Origin: Lentzea aerocolonigenes
Lineage (GTDB): Bacteria; Actinomycetota; Actinomycetes; Mycobacteriales; Pseudonocardiaceae
Reading direction: 5' to 3'
NCBI RefSeq assembly: GCF_000955955.1
Contig: NZ_JYJG01000059.1
Span: 1-64,000, forward strand
Length of the DNA: 64,000 nucleotides
This document shows positions 28,671 through 37,538 of the stretch, one piece after another (position 1 is the first letter of the stretch; the number at the start of each line of letters is the position of its first letter). The translations under genes were made by a program, and so were the position numbers. The notes beneath the pieces were generated by a model. The model was given only the letters and a program-made list of their open reading frames with translations. It was not told the origin of the DNA and searched no databases.

Positions 28671-29642
28671 TCAGCGCAGGTAGCCGAACCGGCCGAGCTG
28701 GCGGATCAGCTCGTCCCGGTCGCGGGCGGTGTTGACCAGCTGTGCGGCGGTCGGGCGCGGCGTGCGGGAGCGGCTGTACCGGCCGCCTTGCTTGGCCAGG
28801 TCGCCGAGCTGACGGCCGACACCGCGCACGGTGGTGGCGTCGAGGGTGTATTCGTGGCCGCCCGCGACGTAGACAGCGTTCTTGCGGCGGGCGTTGACGG
28901 TCCTGCTGATGTCGGCCCCTGCCCGGATCGCCTCGGCGTCGCCCGTGCCGAAGGCCTTGTTCTGCTGGGCCTCGGTCATGGACTCGAACAACTCGCGCGG
29001 GGTGTTGCCGGGCCGGTCGTCGCGCCACTGCTCGTGGGTCACCGGGCGCATGTCGCAGTCACAGCGCGGATGCCGCCGGAACCCGGTGGTGAAGCTGTAG
29101 AGCCGTCCGGCGAGCAGGATGCAGCGCCCGCACGCGGGCAGCGTGACGACGCGTTCGTATCCGGCGAGCTCGGGTTCTGCGATCGCGGCGGCGTGGCGGG
29201 CGAGGCGGCCGGCGTCGGCGGCCTCGGTGGTGACGTAGGTCAGCAGCTTGGCCAGGCCGAGCGCGTGCGCCTCGGACGGAGGCACGCCGGCGAGCAGAGC
29301 CAGCCGGTAGCGGCGCAACGCGAAGTCCACCAAGGCGGACAGCGGCAGGCCGTTGGCCGCCAGGCCGGAGAACATCGCCGACACCAGCGCACCGACCGGG
29401 TTGGACACCGCGCCGAGCGCGGCGAGCGTGGCGGCGATGTACAGGGGTGCCAGCGCAGCCGTCTCGGCCTGGGCCTCCTCGATGGTTGCGACGACCTGCA
29501 GGCGGAGTGCAGCGGCGGCCGAGTCGATCGACGGGCCGTCGAGCTGCCGCCAGGCGGTCTGCGCTTCGTTGGCGGCGGTGCGGACGATGCGTTGCTGTGC
29601 GGTGTAGAACCTGGTGTCCACCTCGGTCATGGGCGCGGTCAC
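28671..29642 (-). CDS. Minor capsid protein (MuF/VG15-like)
   Basis: A 323-residue protein directly downstream of the portal gene. A helical N-terminal half (RIVRTAANEAQTAWRQL) is followed by a Cys/His cluster CGRCILLAGRLYSFTTGFRRHPRCDCDMRPV (about residues 165-200), the hallmark of Mu-F/VG15-type minor head proteins that bind the portal. The C-terminus (VNARRKNAVYVAGGHEYTLDATTV, then a charged tail) is a variable extension and could carry its own activity. Confidence 0.75.
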   Translation of the reverse strand: MTAPMTEVDTRFYTAQQRIVRTAANEAQTAWRQLDGPSIDSAAAALRLQVVATIEEAQAETAALAPLYIAATLAALGAVSNPVGALVSAMFSGLAANGLPLSALVDFALRRYRLALLAGVPPSEAHALGLAKLLTYVTTEAADAGRLARHAAAIAEPELAGYERVVTLPACGRCILLAGRLYSFTTGFRRHPRCDCDMRPVTHEQWRDDRPGNTPRELFESMTEAQQNKAFGTGDAEAIRAGADISRTVNARRKNAVYVAGGHEYTLDATTVRGVGRQLGDLAKQGGRYSRSRTPRPTAAQLVNTARDRDELIRQLGRFGYLR

Positions 29643-29662
29643 CGGGCATCACCACCTGGTGG

Positions 29663-31201
29663 TCAGCGTGCTGGTGGCGGTTCGATGAACTGCACGGCGG
29701 GCGGCGGGAGGACCTGGCCGCCGAGCTGCCCGACCGGCCGCCGCGGCGACGGCAGCGACGGGGCCGCGGGCTCCGGCTGACGTGGCTCGGGGATGGGCTT
29801 TGGGCCGAACTCGGCTGCCTGGTCGCCACCCGCGACGCGGGAGTACGCCTCGGCGTCCTCGGCTTCCATGTCCCGGATGTCGGTGTCGGAGTAGCCCAGC
29901 GACCGGCGAGCGAAGCGGCGCGGCAACAGCCGGTCCGCCGAGTACAGCTTCACGGCGGCGTCCGCTTGCGCGGCGAACGTGGGCGTCGCGGCGTCGGCCC
30001 ACTGTGACTCCATCCGCAGCGCCTCGGCCGGAACCCGGCCGTCGCGCACCATCAGCACGATGCGCATGATCTGTTCCCAGCTGTCGCCGAACGTGCGCTG
30101 TCGGCGTTCCGCGCGCTTGATGTGCCGCGACTCCGACGAGCGGATACCGTCCGCTGACGCGGGGTTCTCGGTGGCGTAGCCGAGGTAGTGCGGGGGCAGG
30201 CCGGACAGGCCGGAGACTACGCGGGCCAGGGTGTTGAGCGTGTCGTGGAAGTTCGACAGGTTCGCCTCAGGGAACTGACCGACGCTGACGCCGTCTTCCT
30301 TCGGAGACTTGGGGGACGCCCACAGCACACCGGCCACAGACTCCCACGGGGTGAGCTGTCGCCCTTGCGCGTCAACGAAATCGTCCTTGTCGAAGCCGAG
30401 CGCGTACCGGCGCGGCATCGCGTGATACTCGGCGCTGATCATCATGTCCGTGGCGATCTTGCACGCCGCGTCGGACAGCGGGAGAACACTGATCAGCTCC
30501 GACCGGCCGAGCCGGGGCGGGGCGGTGCGGCGTCGGCGGATGCGCGGTCGGTTGATGATCGGGACGACCGGTACGGTGCCCATGCCGTGCTCGTCGCGGT
30601 TGATCTCTGACCAGGTTCCGCCGCCGTTGTCGCTGCTGTACCAGACGGTTTCGTTGGGCAGGTAGAGCGTGGCGTAGGCCTCGGTGTAGCCGTCGCCGTC
30701 CTCCTCGTACTGCCGTTTCAGCGCGGCCCGGACCTCGCGGGTACGCGGGTCCAGATCGACGTGGACCTCCAGCGGGGACTCGACCGTCACCAGCGGGGTC
30801 GAGCGGTCCTTCTCGTTGCTGCCCACGATCGCGTAGGAGCGGCCCAGCGCCAGGGCGTCCACGTGCGCCTGCTCGGAATGCAGGTCCAGCCGGTTGGCCT
30901 GCCAGATGTGCCACAGCTCCCGATCGGCGGCAGCCTCGCCGCCGAGCCGGAACCCGGTGACGTCCAGGCGTTCGTCCAGGCTGTCCACGATCAGCTGCGG
31001 CCAGCTGATCACAACCGAGCGGAGCCGGGAGTCCAAGCGCCGCAACAACTCCGGGTGCATGTACGACAGCGGCTGTTCGCCCTCGTAGTAGGCGTCTAGC
31101 AACTCCAGTTCCGGCAACTGCCTGTTGTGCAGCCGCGCGAGGTGGGTTACCCACTGCTCGGGGGACAGCTCGAACTTGGTGCTGATCAGAGCGACCACCA
31201 C
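29663..31201 (-). CDS. Portal protein
   Basis: A 512-residue portal of the SPP1-gp6-like family. It begins FELSPEQWVTHLARLHNRQLPELELLDAYYEGEQPLSYMHPE, typical of actinophage portals, with a middle region PPHYLGYATENPASADGIRSSESRHIKRAERRQ and a Pro-rich C-terminus. It forms the dodecameric channel for DNA entry and exit. It follows terminase in order, with one cargo gene between. Confidence 0.88.
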   Translation of the reverse strand: MVVALISTKFELSPEQWVTHLARLHNRQLPELELLDAYYEGEQPLSYMHPELLRRLDSRLRSVVISWPQLIVDSLDERLDVTGFRLGGEAAADRELWHIWQANRLDLHSEQAHVDALALGRSYAIVGSNEKDRSTPLVTVESPLEVHVDLDPRTREVRAALKRQYEEDGDGYTEAYATLYLPNETVWYSSDNGGGTWSEINRDEHGMGTVPVVPIINRPRIRRRRTAPPRLGRSELISVLPLSDAACKIATDMMISAEYHAMPRRYALGFDKDDFVDAQGRQLTPWESVAGVLWASPKSPKEDGVSVGQFPEANLSNFHDTLNTLARVVSGLSGLPPHYLGYATENPASADGIRSSESRHIKRAERRQRTFGDSWEQIMRIVLMVRDGRVPAEALRMESQWADAATPTFAAQADAAVKLYSADRLLPRRFARRSLGYSDTDIRDMEAEDAEAYSRVAGGDQAAEFGPKPIPEPRQPEPAAPSLPSPRRPVGQLGGQVLPPPAVQFIEPPPAR

Positions 31202-31268
31202 CAGTTGCGCGGCCTAGGTTGCTGCGCGGGCCATCATCGTTGCGAGATGAGCACCAGAGATTCGGTCA

Positions 31269-32381
31269 TTAGCTTGTGGGACGCGAAGGCATCCATTCCA
31301 GCCAGCGGGCCTGCTCATTGCGGACGAGACCTAACGTGTGGTCCGCAGGCAACAGGTCGTTGGGGAAATCATGAGTTGCAAACGGGTTGTCAAACCTCAG
31401 AGTCGTGAAGTTCTCGGGCTCCCACGGCAGCCAGTTACGTGCAGCGAACACGCAGGATATGTCCTGATGCTTGCCAGAAGGTCGCTCTTTGTTGCGTCCG
31501 AAGAAGCCGTTGTTGGCGCGTCCGACCTCGCCAGAGGAGATAAGGATCTGCTCGTTTCCAACTAGGGCGTCCTCGAACTGGTCGAGACTGCACGCCCAAT
31601 CTTTGGTCCCAACGAAGATCGCCAGCGGCTTGCTGCGCGTTTCGTAGCGCTTCTGCACCTTCTTCTCCAGCGCAGACCGCAATCTCAGGTACGAGTCCAC
31701 CATCCCGCCGCTGATCTGGCCGTTCATCACGACACGGTCGGTTGGTTTCGGTGCCGAATTTGAGACCCGGCGTATGAACCGGAAGCGAAGCTCGACATCA
31801 TCAGTCTTGTACGTGACCGGCGACGTTGTCATTCGCGGATCTTCCAAAACGGAAGGAAGCGCGGCCATCTGCTGCTTTACCCATGTGGCGATTCGTTTGA
31901 GTGACGGCTGTTGGTGGAGGCGGACCAGGTCGAAGGTGATATACCACTGTTCGAGCGGAATATGTTTTTGTAGCTCGTCGGCAATTCTCGCGTGTCGTTG
32001 CCGTGCCTGGAACCATTCCCTGTTCTCGAACAGGGAGCAAACCTCGACCGCGCCGACGTAGGTGTCCTCCCGGTAGATACGGAAATCCGGCCCTTTTCCG
32101 TCTTCCTCGTGAACGACGCGACCAACTCTTATTAGCTGATCGTGCACGAACAACTCGTCCATGGCCGTGTAGTGCTGTGTCTCGTCGGCACTGCGCAAGC
32201 GGCCTGCGAATGTCCCCTTTTCGTCGTCGGGGAACCGTTGGTATGCGGCATTGATCCACGCGCGCGCGGCGACAGCCTGGGGGCGGGTGGACTCCAGGTA
32301 GAAGTTCACGCCAGGCTCGGCCCAGCCAAGAGGTCCGTCGCGGTCAACCGATGGCTCAGGAAAGACGATCTTGCCGGTCAC
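31269..32381 (-). CDS. Unrecognised cargo gene between portal and terminase, possibly nuclease-fold
   Basis: A 370-residue cytoplasmic-type protein with no phage structural look. Its codon choice is less GC-biased than that of its neighbours. The N-terminal third contains GKGPDFRIYREDTYVGAVEVCSLF (residues 96-118), which has the PD...(E)-x pattern of the PD-(D/E)xK nuclease core, although the expected Lys is a Cys here. The rest has mixed helices and strands (ITFDLVRLHQQPSL; PLAIFVGTKDWACSLDQFEDALVG). It interrupts the otherwise universal terminase-portal pair. A defence or superinfection-exclusion role is a reasonable guess, not shown. Confidence 0.6.
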   Translation of the reverse strand: MTGKIVFPEPSVDRDGPLGWAEPGVNFYLESTRPQAVAARAWINAAYQRFPDDEKGTFAGRLRSADETQHYTAMDELFVHDQLIRVGRVVHEEDGKGPDFRIYREDTYVGAVEVCSLFENREWFQARQRHARIADELQKHIPLEQWYITFDLVRLHQQPSLKRIATWVKQQMAALPSVLEDPRMTTSPVTYKTDDVELRFRFIRRVSNSAPKPTDRVVMNGQISGGMVDSYLRLRSALEKKVQKRYETRSKPLAIFVGTKDWACSLDQFEDALVGNEQILISSGEVGRANNGFFGRNKERPSGKHQDISCVFAARNWLPWEPENFTTLRFDNPFATHDFPNDLLPADHTLGLVRNEQARWLEWMPSRPTS

Positions 32382-32420
32382 GTAGCAACTCTAGCTCCGG
32401 CAGTCACGGCAAGAACGCGA

Positions 32421-34139
32421 TTATCCGAGGACCACCATCCGGGACGACTTCTTGATCTTTGAGCCGCGCAGCTTCCAGCCGCCTACCGCCATTGCAGCTG
32501 TTGGTACAGCGTCGATGCGCTTACCTGTCTTGCCACGTTCGGGCTTGTCCGGCCGGATGAGGTCGGGTTCGCCAGGTGGGTGGCGAACCTCCACAGAGTC
32601 AAAACAGAACTCGGCGACGGGGTTCCCGTGGTGCGACCAGCCGCGTGACTTGGTCAGGGCCATAAGTTCGGTCATACCGTGGGTCATGCCTTTGTAGGTC
32701 TGGGCGACTGGGTACATGGGGACGCCGGTGCGGCGTTCGAGGCGCTGGCGGACGGGTTCGCCGGACCACTCGTCGTAGGAGATGTCGGCGACGCGTACCA
32801 GGCCGGTGTCTGCGGTGATGTCGTTCTCGATGACGTCGTAGTCGATGACCTCGCCGTCCGTGGTCGTGATCCAGCCCTGGTCAACCCACTGGGAGACCTT
32901 GCCCTCGGTGTGCTTGTCCAGGTGCGCGACCGCTGTCTCTGGCAGCCAGAACCGCCACAATGCTGAGGCGTGGCCGTCGATCCCGGTCGGGACGATCAGG
33001 CACCACGCGGTGAGGTCCATCTTGGACGCGAGGTCGAGGCCACCCCACGCGGGGCGGCCGGCGTGCAGCTGCCGCAGCCGGGCCGGTGGCGTCGAGTCGG
33101 TGCCGGTGCACAGGAGGTAGACGTGCATCGGCATCCACCGCGACGACTGCGACACCCATTGGTTCAACCGGAACTGGCGGAAGACGTTCTCTTTGGCCGG
33201 ATCATTGCGGGCCTCGATCGCTTCTTCCCGCAGCGCCTCGAGTGAGAGGAAGTCACCCAGCGCGGGGTTGGCCAGGTGCCAGTTCGATTCGTCCCACGGG
33301 TTCGCGTCGGGGTCGAGGTTGCGCAAGTAGACGAAGCGGTGCGGGGCACGGTCGGGGTTCTCGGCGATTTTCACGCACTCGTCATGCTCGGCCTTGGCGA
33401 AGCTGGTCGGGTCGTTGCCCGCGGTGGTCGCTGCGATCAGCAGCGGCTCAAGCCGGGTGCCCATGCCGGTGCGCATCGCGTGCCAGAAGTCGCCGTTCGG
33501 CTGGGTCAATACCTCGTCGAAGATCACGGCCGAGGGGTTAGAGCCGAGGTTGCCCAGCGCGTCCGAGGGCACGACCACGTAGACCGAGTTCGTGCGCTCG
33601 TCGACGATGCGCGCCGAGTGCTCGACCACCCGCAACCGGCGAGACAGCACCGGGGAGAGCTTGACCATCCGCGCCGCGACGTTGAACACCAACCGCGCCT
33701 GCTCGGTGTCGCGCGCACAGCCGTAGATCTCCGCGGACTCCACGCCGTCGCCGACCAGCATGTACAGCGCGATGAACGCGAGGAGTTCGCTCTTGCCGTT
33801 TTTGCGGGCGATCTCGATCCACGCGATGCGGTAGCGGCGCACGTAGGACCCGGATTCGGGGTCCCAGCGGACCTCTCCGAACAACGGCCGGACGATGTCG
33901 TCCCGCTGCCACGGCGCGAGGATGAACGGCTTGCGCGCCCACCGGTCCTTCGTGTGGACGCAGATTTCCTCGGCGAACGCCTGGGCGTGATCGGCGCGCG
34001 GAGTGCAGAAGTGGGTGCCGCGCTTGCGGCAGCGAGATCCGTCGAACTCGCGGCCGCACACGGGAAGCCGCGGGGATGACTTCGTGGCCTTGCTGGGAGC
34101 CTTAGGAGAGGAGGCGTTCCGCGCCGCCCTTGTTGCCAT
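32421..34139 (-). CDS. Terminase large subunit
   Basis: A 572-residue terminase. It has an ATPase domain with a variant Walker A, IEIARKNGKSELLAFIA (about residue 110), Walker B SAVIFDEVL (about 207), and a nuclease domain starting near WGGLDLASKMDLTAWCLI (about 350) with later Asp residues (ADISYDEW; FCFDSVEVRHPPGEPDL). It packages DNA with the small subunit. The N-terminus contains a CGREFDGSRCRKRGTHFC Cys-rich stretch. It overlaps the small subunit gene by 38 bases. Confidence 0.92.
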   Translation of the reverse strand: MATRAARNASSPKAPSKATKSSPRLPVCGREFDGSRCRKRGTHFCTPRADHAQAFAEEICVHTKDRWARKPFILAPWQRDDIVRPLFGEVRWDPESGSYVRRYRIAWIEIARKNGKSELLAFIALYMLVGDGVESAEIYGCARDTEQARLVFNVAARMVKLSPVLSRRLRVVEHSARIVDERTNSVYVVVPSDALGNLGSNPSAVIFDEVLTQPNGDFWHAMRTGMGTRLEPLLIAATTAGNDPTSFAKAEHDECVKIAENPDRAPHRFVYLRNLDPDANPWDESNWHLANPALGDFLSLEALREEAIEARNDPAKENVFRQFRLNQWVSQSSRWMPMHVYLLCTGTDSTPPARLRQLHAGRPAWGGLDLASKMDLTAWCLIVPTGIDGHASALWRFWLPETAVAHLDKHTEGKVSQWVDQGWITTTDGEVIDYDVIENDITADTGLVRVADISYDEWSGEPVRQRLERRTGVPMYPVAQTYKGMTHGMTELMALTKSRGWSHHGNPVAEFCFDSVEVRHPPGEPDLIRPDKPERGKTGKRIDAVPTAAMAVGGWKLRGSKIKKSSRMVVLG

Positions 34140-34560
34140 CGCGGCCCACCTCGACCTTGATGGACTGCCGATCCGACGGCGTGAGCCCGAAGCGGGCGGC
34201 GAACTGCAAGAAGGTGCGCTCGGCCTCAGCCTGCACCTGCAACGCCGGGTTCTTCATCAACCCCGAACCGCCCTGCACGAGCAACGCCGAGCCGTTCACG
34301 AGCTGGGTGGCGGAGCGGTAGCGGGCCAACGCTTCGCACAGCACCAGGAACGCGTCCACATCCCAGGGGGTCAGCACACCCCGATCCTCCAGACCGGGGG
34401 CGAGGCGCTGCCAGATCGCGCGAGCGTCGTCGGACGCCCAGTCCGGGCAACGTACTTCGTCCTCGGGAGGCTCGGGTTCGTCGGCGTTGATCCGGTCGGC
34501 CCGGTCACCGTGCAGGACACGCAGAGCAGTGGGCTTGGCAGCCGGGCCACGCTTTCCCAT
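34102..34560 (-). CDS. Terminase small subunit (P27 family)
   Basis: A 152-residue protein beginning MGKRGPAAKPTALRVLHGDRADRINADEPEPP, the well-known N-terminus of P27-type small terminases, with a C-terminal ARFGLTPSDRQSIKVEVG motif. It recognises phage DNA for packaging. ATG 34560 is preferred; an ATG 12 bases upstream is possible. The plus-strand restriction cassette begins 87 bases upstream, so the natural upstream phage gene has been separated from it. Confidence 0.85.
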   Translation of the reverse strand: MGKRGPAAKPTALRVLHGDRADRINADEPEPPEDEVRCPDWASDDARAIWQRLAPGLEDRGVLTPWDVDAFLVLCEALARYRSATQLVNGSALLVQGGSGLMKNPALQVQAEAERTFLQFAARFGLTPSDRQSIKVEVGRDGNKGGAERLLS

Positions 34561-34647
34561 AGGCGCCCCCATAGGACTACGAGCCGTCGAGAAGTGAGTT
34601 CGCACGTCCGAGGCACACCAACATCGCCCGTCTGCCAAGCTTGGCGC

Positions 34648-35463
34648 ATGCCAGCCCATAGTGATCTTGAGCAATGGCTTCGCGAGGAACTGGAGCACTA
34701 CACGTTCGACGTGCTCGGCATCTTCCGGAAGACCAGCCCATCAGCTCGTTGGCCGATCGCCGCCAGCTCAGCCGACCAGCTGGAAGGCCTGCTGCACGAG
34801 CACGATCACTTGCTGCCGCTCCCCAAGGAGCCAGCCGCGCTGGCCAACATCCTCGAAGTCTCCATCGTCGACTATCTGCTCACCCGCCTCGACGCAACCG
34901 AAGGTGCAGAGCACACGCGGGGCACTGAGCGTGGCTACCCTGATCTTGAGATTTCTGGCCCGGCCTTCGGCGGCAGCTATCACGCCGTAGATGTGAAGGT
35001 TGCCCGCAGGGGCGACACCAATAAGTCAAAGACCCAGAGCCGCATCACGCTCTACACCGGAAACACCTACTTTAAGTGGCCGGACCTGCATTGGCCGGGA
35101 ACCATGAGGACCTTCAACGACTATCGGAGCCACCTCGACATCATCATTATCTACACGCTCGACAGCGACTCCAAGGCTCGCGTACAGGACATGGAGATCA
35201 TCGTCCAGCAGCCTTGGAAGATCGCAAGCAAGCAGCGTTCCTCAACTACGCGAGAGTATCTGGGCGCGGTCGAGTCAATTGCTGCGCTCCGTGACGGCCG
35301 AGGCGAATTTTCCACGCCAGCCGAGTTCTATAGGTTCTGGCGGGCTTACCCATTCAAGATCAGCGCGCAGGTTCAGAAACAGCTCGCCAGGCTCGTTCAG
35401 AAGCAACAGCAAGAGATCGAACAACTAAGGGGTCAAACAGCACAGTTGCCCTTGGAAGACTAA
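34648..35463 (+). CDS. Type II restriction endonuclease, EcoRV-like
   Basis: A 271-residue endonuclease. YPDLEISG...YHAVDVKVARR gives catalytic D99, D115 and K117. The 16-residue spacing between the acids and the DxK triplet is the same as in EcoRV (D74, D90, K92). The C-terminal part (IIVQQPWKIAS, then GEFSTPAEFYRFWRAYPFK) also resembles the EcoRV end region. It should cut unmodified DNA at a short palindrome; the site cannot be read from sequence. It is the first gene of a plus-strand R-M-Vsr cassette inside the prophage. Confidence 0.75.
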   Translation: MPAHSDLEQWLREELEHYTFDVLGIFRKTSPSARWPIAASSADQLEGLLHEHDHLLPLPKEPAALANILEVSIVDYLLTRLDATEGAEHTRGTERGYPDLEISGPAFGGSYHAVDVKVARRGDTNKSKTQSRITLYTGNTYFKWPDLHWPGTMRTFNDYRSHLDIIIIYTLDSDSKARVQDMEIIVQQPWKIASKQRSSTTREYLGAVESIAALRDGRGEFSTPAEFYRFWRAYPFKISAQVQKQLARLVQKQQQEIEQLRGQTAQLPLED

Positions 35464-35509
35464 AACTTCGCGGCGTGTCGGCTTGGTGTAGAAGGATTCT
35501 TCTGGCATA

Positions 35510-36574
35510 ATGGGCAACATGACTGGCGGAGTAGGAATATCGCTATTTTCGGGTGCTGGAGGGTTGGACCTCGGCGTCGAAAACGCTGGATTTGAAGTTC
35601 GTGCCGCAGTGGAACGCGACCGCGACGCTGTGATGACTATGGAGAAGAACTTCATCCACCTGAAGTCTCCGGTCTTGCAGAACGACATTCTCAACGTCGA
35701 GACGGAAGAAATCCTCGCGGCTGCGGGTCTTGGCGAAGGTGAGCGGCCGGACCTGCTCGTCGGTGGCCCGCCCTGCACGCCCTTCTCGAAATCTGGCTTC
35801 TGGCTCGAATGGAAGAGGGCTGGGCTCGACCCGGATGCGAGCCTCCTCCAGGCATACACTCGCGTGTTGCGTGAAGCGCGACCTAGGGCCTTCATTCTTG
35901 AGAACGTCTACGCGCTGACGTACAACAACAAGGCGAGTAAGCCCGCGTTTGATCGCCTGCTTCGTGAAATCGATGAGGCAGGATATGAGCTCACTTGGCG
36001 CGTTCTCAACGCAGCAGACTTCGGTGTGCCTCAGGCTAGGCCACGACTGTTCATCATCGGCGTGCCGAAGGGGCAGAAGATGCCCGTTCTGCCGACGGCG
36101 ACTCACGGCGGCAGCTGGGAGCGGCGTGCGACCGGCAACGCTGAGAGGCCTCACGTCACCGCTGGCGAAGCGTTGAAGGGCGTTGTGTCTGACCCCGAAC
36201 CGACCGAAGAGGTCGGAGGGCGTTGGGGACACCTCTTGCCAGACATTCCTCCGGGTCAGAACTATCTGTTCTACACGAAGGAAAAGGACCACCCAGACCC
36301 GGTCTTTGAGTGGCGCTCGAAGTACTGGTCCTTCTTGTTGAAGCTCGATCCCAACAAACCGTCTCCCACGATTCAAGCCCAACCTGGACCTTACGTAGGT
36401 CCGTTCCACTGGGAAGGTCGGCGGCTTCGGGTTCCAGAGGTCAAGAGGCTGTTCACCTTCCCTGACTCTTTTGAACTGGTCGGAAAGCGAAACTCAGTTC
36501 AGGCGCAGCTCGGCAACTGTGTTCCGCCGCTTCTCGCTCAGAGAGTCGCCGAGCAAGTGGCGAAAGTTCTGTAA
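35510..36574 (+). CDS. DNA (cytosine-5) methyltransferase
   Basis: A 354-residue C5 methyltransferase. Motif I is ISLFSGAGGLDLGVENAGF, motif IV with the catalytic Cys is LLVGGPPCTPFSKSG, motif VI FILENVYAL, motif VIII QARPRLFIIGV, and motifs IX and X are PSPTIQAQ and QLGNCVPPLLAQRVA. It protects the recognition site of the neighbouring endonuclease. 46 bases separate it from that gene and 13 from vsr, so the three are probably one operon. Codon use is less GC-biased than in phage genes, which fits separate acquisition. Confidence 0.93.
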   Translation: MGNMTGGVGISLFSGAGGLDLGVENAGFEVRAAVERDRDAVMTMEKNFIHLKSPVLQNDILNVETEEILAAAGLGEGERPDLLVGGPPCTPFSKSGFWLEWKRAGLDPDASLLQAYTRVLREARPRAFILENVYALTYNNKASKPAFDRLLREIDEAGYELTWRVLNAADFGVPQARPRLFIIGVPKGQKMPVLPTATHGGSWERRATGNAERPHVTAGEALKGVVSDPEPTEEVGGRWGHLLPDIPPGQNYLFYTKEKDHPDPVFEWRSKYWSFLLKLDPNKPSPTIQAQPGPYVGPFHWEGRRLRVPEVKRLFTFPDSFELVGKRNSVQAQLGNCVPPLLAQRVAEQVAKVL

Positions 36575-36587
36575 GGACGGCGTCAAC

Positions 36588-37031
36588 GTGGGTTATGAGG
36601 CTTGGGCTTCTTCTGAATCTGCGCGCAGAGTCATGCGCGCAAACAAGAGTCGTCACACCAAGCCGGAGGTCGCTATTCGGCGAGCGCTTCACGCGATGGG
36701 TCTACGCTACCGACTTCACGTGAAGCCTCTGCCGGAAGTACGTTTCAAGCCCGATATTGTCTTCCGTCGGGCCAAAGTTGCCGTCGAGGTTCATGGCTGT
36801 TTCTGGCATAGGTGTCCACAGCACTACCGAGAGCCAGCAACCAATCGCGCCTATTGGCAAGCGAAAGTCGAGCGGAACGTCATACGAGACGCTCGAAATA
36901 GAGAAGCTCTTGAAAGCGTCGGCTGGACGCTCTTGACGCTCTGGGAACACGAGGACCCAAACGTGGCCGCACAACATGTCGCTGACGTTGTGCGGCACAC
37001 GATGGGGACGCCCTCCTGCGCGGCGGGCTAA
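36588..37031 (+). CDS. vsr: Very short patch repair endonuclease
   Basis: A 147-residue Vsr protein: SESARRVMRANKSRHTKPEVAIRRALHAMGLRYRLH, then FKPDIVFRRAKVAVEVHGCFWHRCPQHY and the conserved WQAKVERNVIRDARN and GWTLLTLWEHED. It nicks T:G mismatches that arise by deamination of 5-methylcytosine, preventing C-to-T mutation at the methylase site. GTG 36588 has an AAGGACGG site seven bases upstream. It ends convergently on a small phage gene. Confidence 0.92.
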   Translation: MGYEAWASSESARRVMRANKSRHTKPEVAIRRALHAMGLRYRLHVKPLPEVRFKPDIVFRRAKVAVEVHGCFWHRCPQHYREPATNRAYWQAKVERNVIRDARNREALESVGWTLLTLWEHEDPNVAAQHVADVVRHTMGTPSCAAG

Positions 37032-37123
37032 GAACCCGAGCTACGGCTTCGGGACGGGCTGGACGCGCGGCGCGTGATGCGTCGAAACGCACCCGCGACC
37101 ATGCGGCCGAGGCGACGACGCAT
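37028..37123 (-). CDS. Tiny very basic phage peptide, 31 residues
   Basis: A short frame starting MRRRLGRMVAGAFRR and ending SRSSGS. A GAGGAG site lies seven bases before the ATG and overlaps the end of the preceding gene, so it may be translated by coupling. About ten Arg residues suggest nucleic-acid or membrane binding. Its end overlaps the vsr stop by four bases, which marks the edge of the restriction-cassette insertion. Confidence 0.4.
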   Translation of the reverse strand: MRRRLGRMVAGAFRRITRRASSPSRSRSSGS

Positions 37124-37127
37124 GGAA

Positions 37128-37538
37128 TCACTCCTCTCCGGTGTCGGTGGTGGGCATGTCGACGCCGAGCACGGTGGCGGCGGCTCGGCCGTCGAGGTAC
37201 TTGTCTCCGATGTGCATCAGGCGCGCGGCGGCGAGAAACGCGTCTTTCTCCTCACGCGACTTGAAGCAGAAGGCGAACCAGAACTCGGAGTCCGTGGCGA
37301 GGCGGAAGCGCTCGTCTTCGCGCTTGGTGCGTTCGCGGAACCCGATCGCGAGCGCGTCGAGCTCGGCGCCGGCGTCGGCCGCGAGGTCGCCGGAGTACTC
37401 GACGTCGGCCAGGGGATCGGGCTCGGGTTCGGCGTTGAGCTGCGCCAGCAGGTCGGCGTTCGAGCTGGGGCCGCCGAGTACGGCGGTGGACTTGAGCTGT
37501 GCCAGGAGATCGGCGTTGGGGTCAGGCGGCGAGGTTAC
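37128..37538 (-). CDS. Conserved-looking phage protein of unknown function (start unclear)
   Basis: About 136 residues with a short internal duplication at the N-terminus (PNADLLAQLKS and SNADLLAQLNA), then an acidic linker and a folded C-terminal part (SEFWFAFCFKSREEKDAFLAAARLMHIGDKYLDGRAAATVLGV). A GGAGG lies suitably upstream, but the first codons after it (GCC GTA ACC) include no standard start. The open frame continues into the upstream gene with no better ATG or GTG nearby. The start given is the codon after the Shine-Dalgarno and is provisional. Function unknown; similar genes sit beside PAPS-reductase-like genes in actinophages. Confidence 0.55.
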   Translation of the reverse strand, partial: VTSPPDPNADLLAQLKSTAVLGGPSSNADLLAQLNAEPEPDPLADVEYSGDLAADAGAELDALAIGFRERTKREDERFRLATDSEFWFAFCFKSREEKDAFLAAARLMHIGDKYLDGRAAATVLGVDMPTTDTGEE

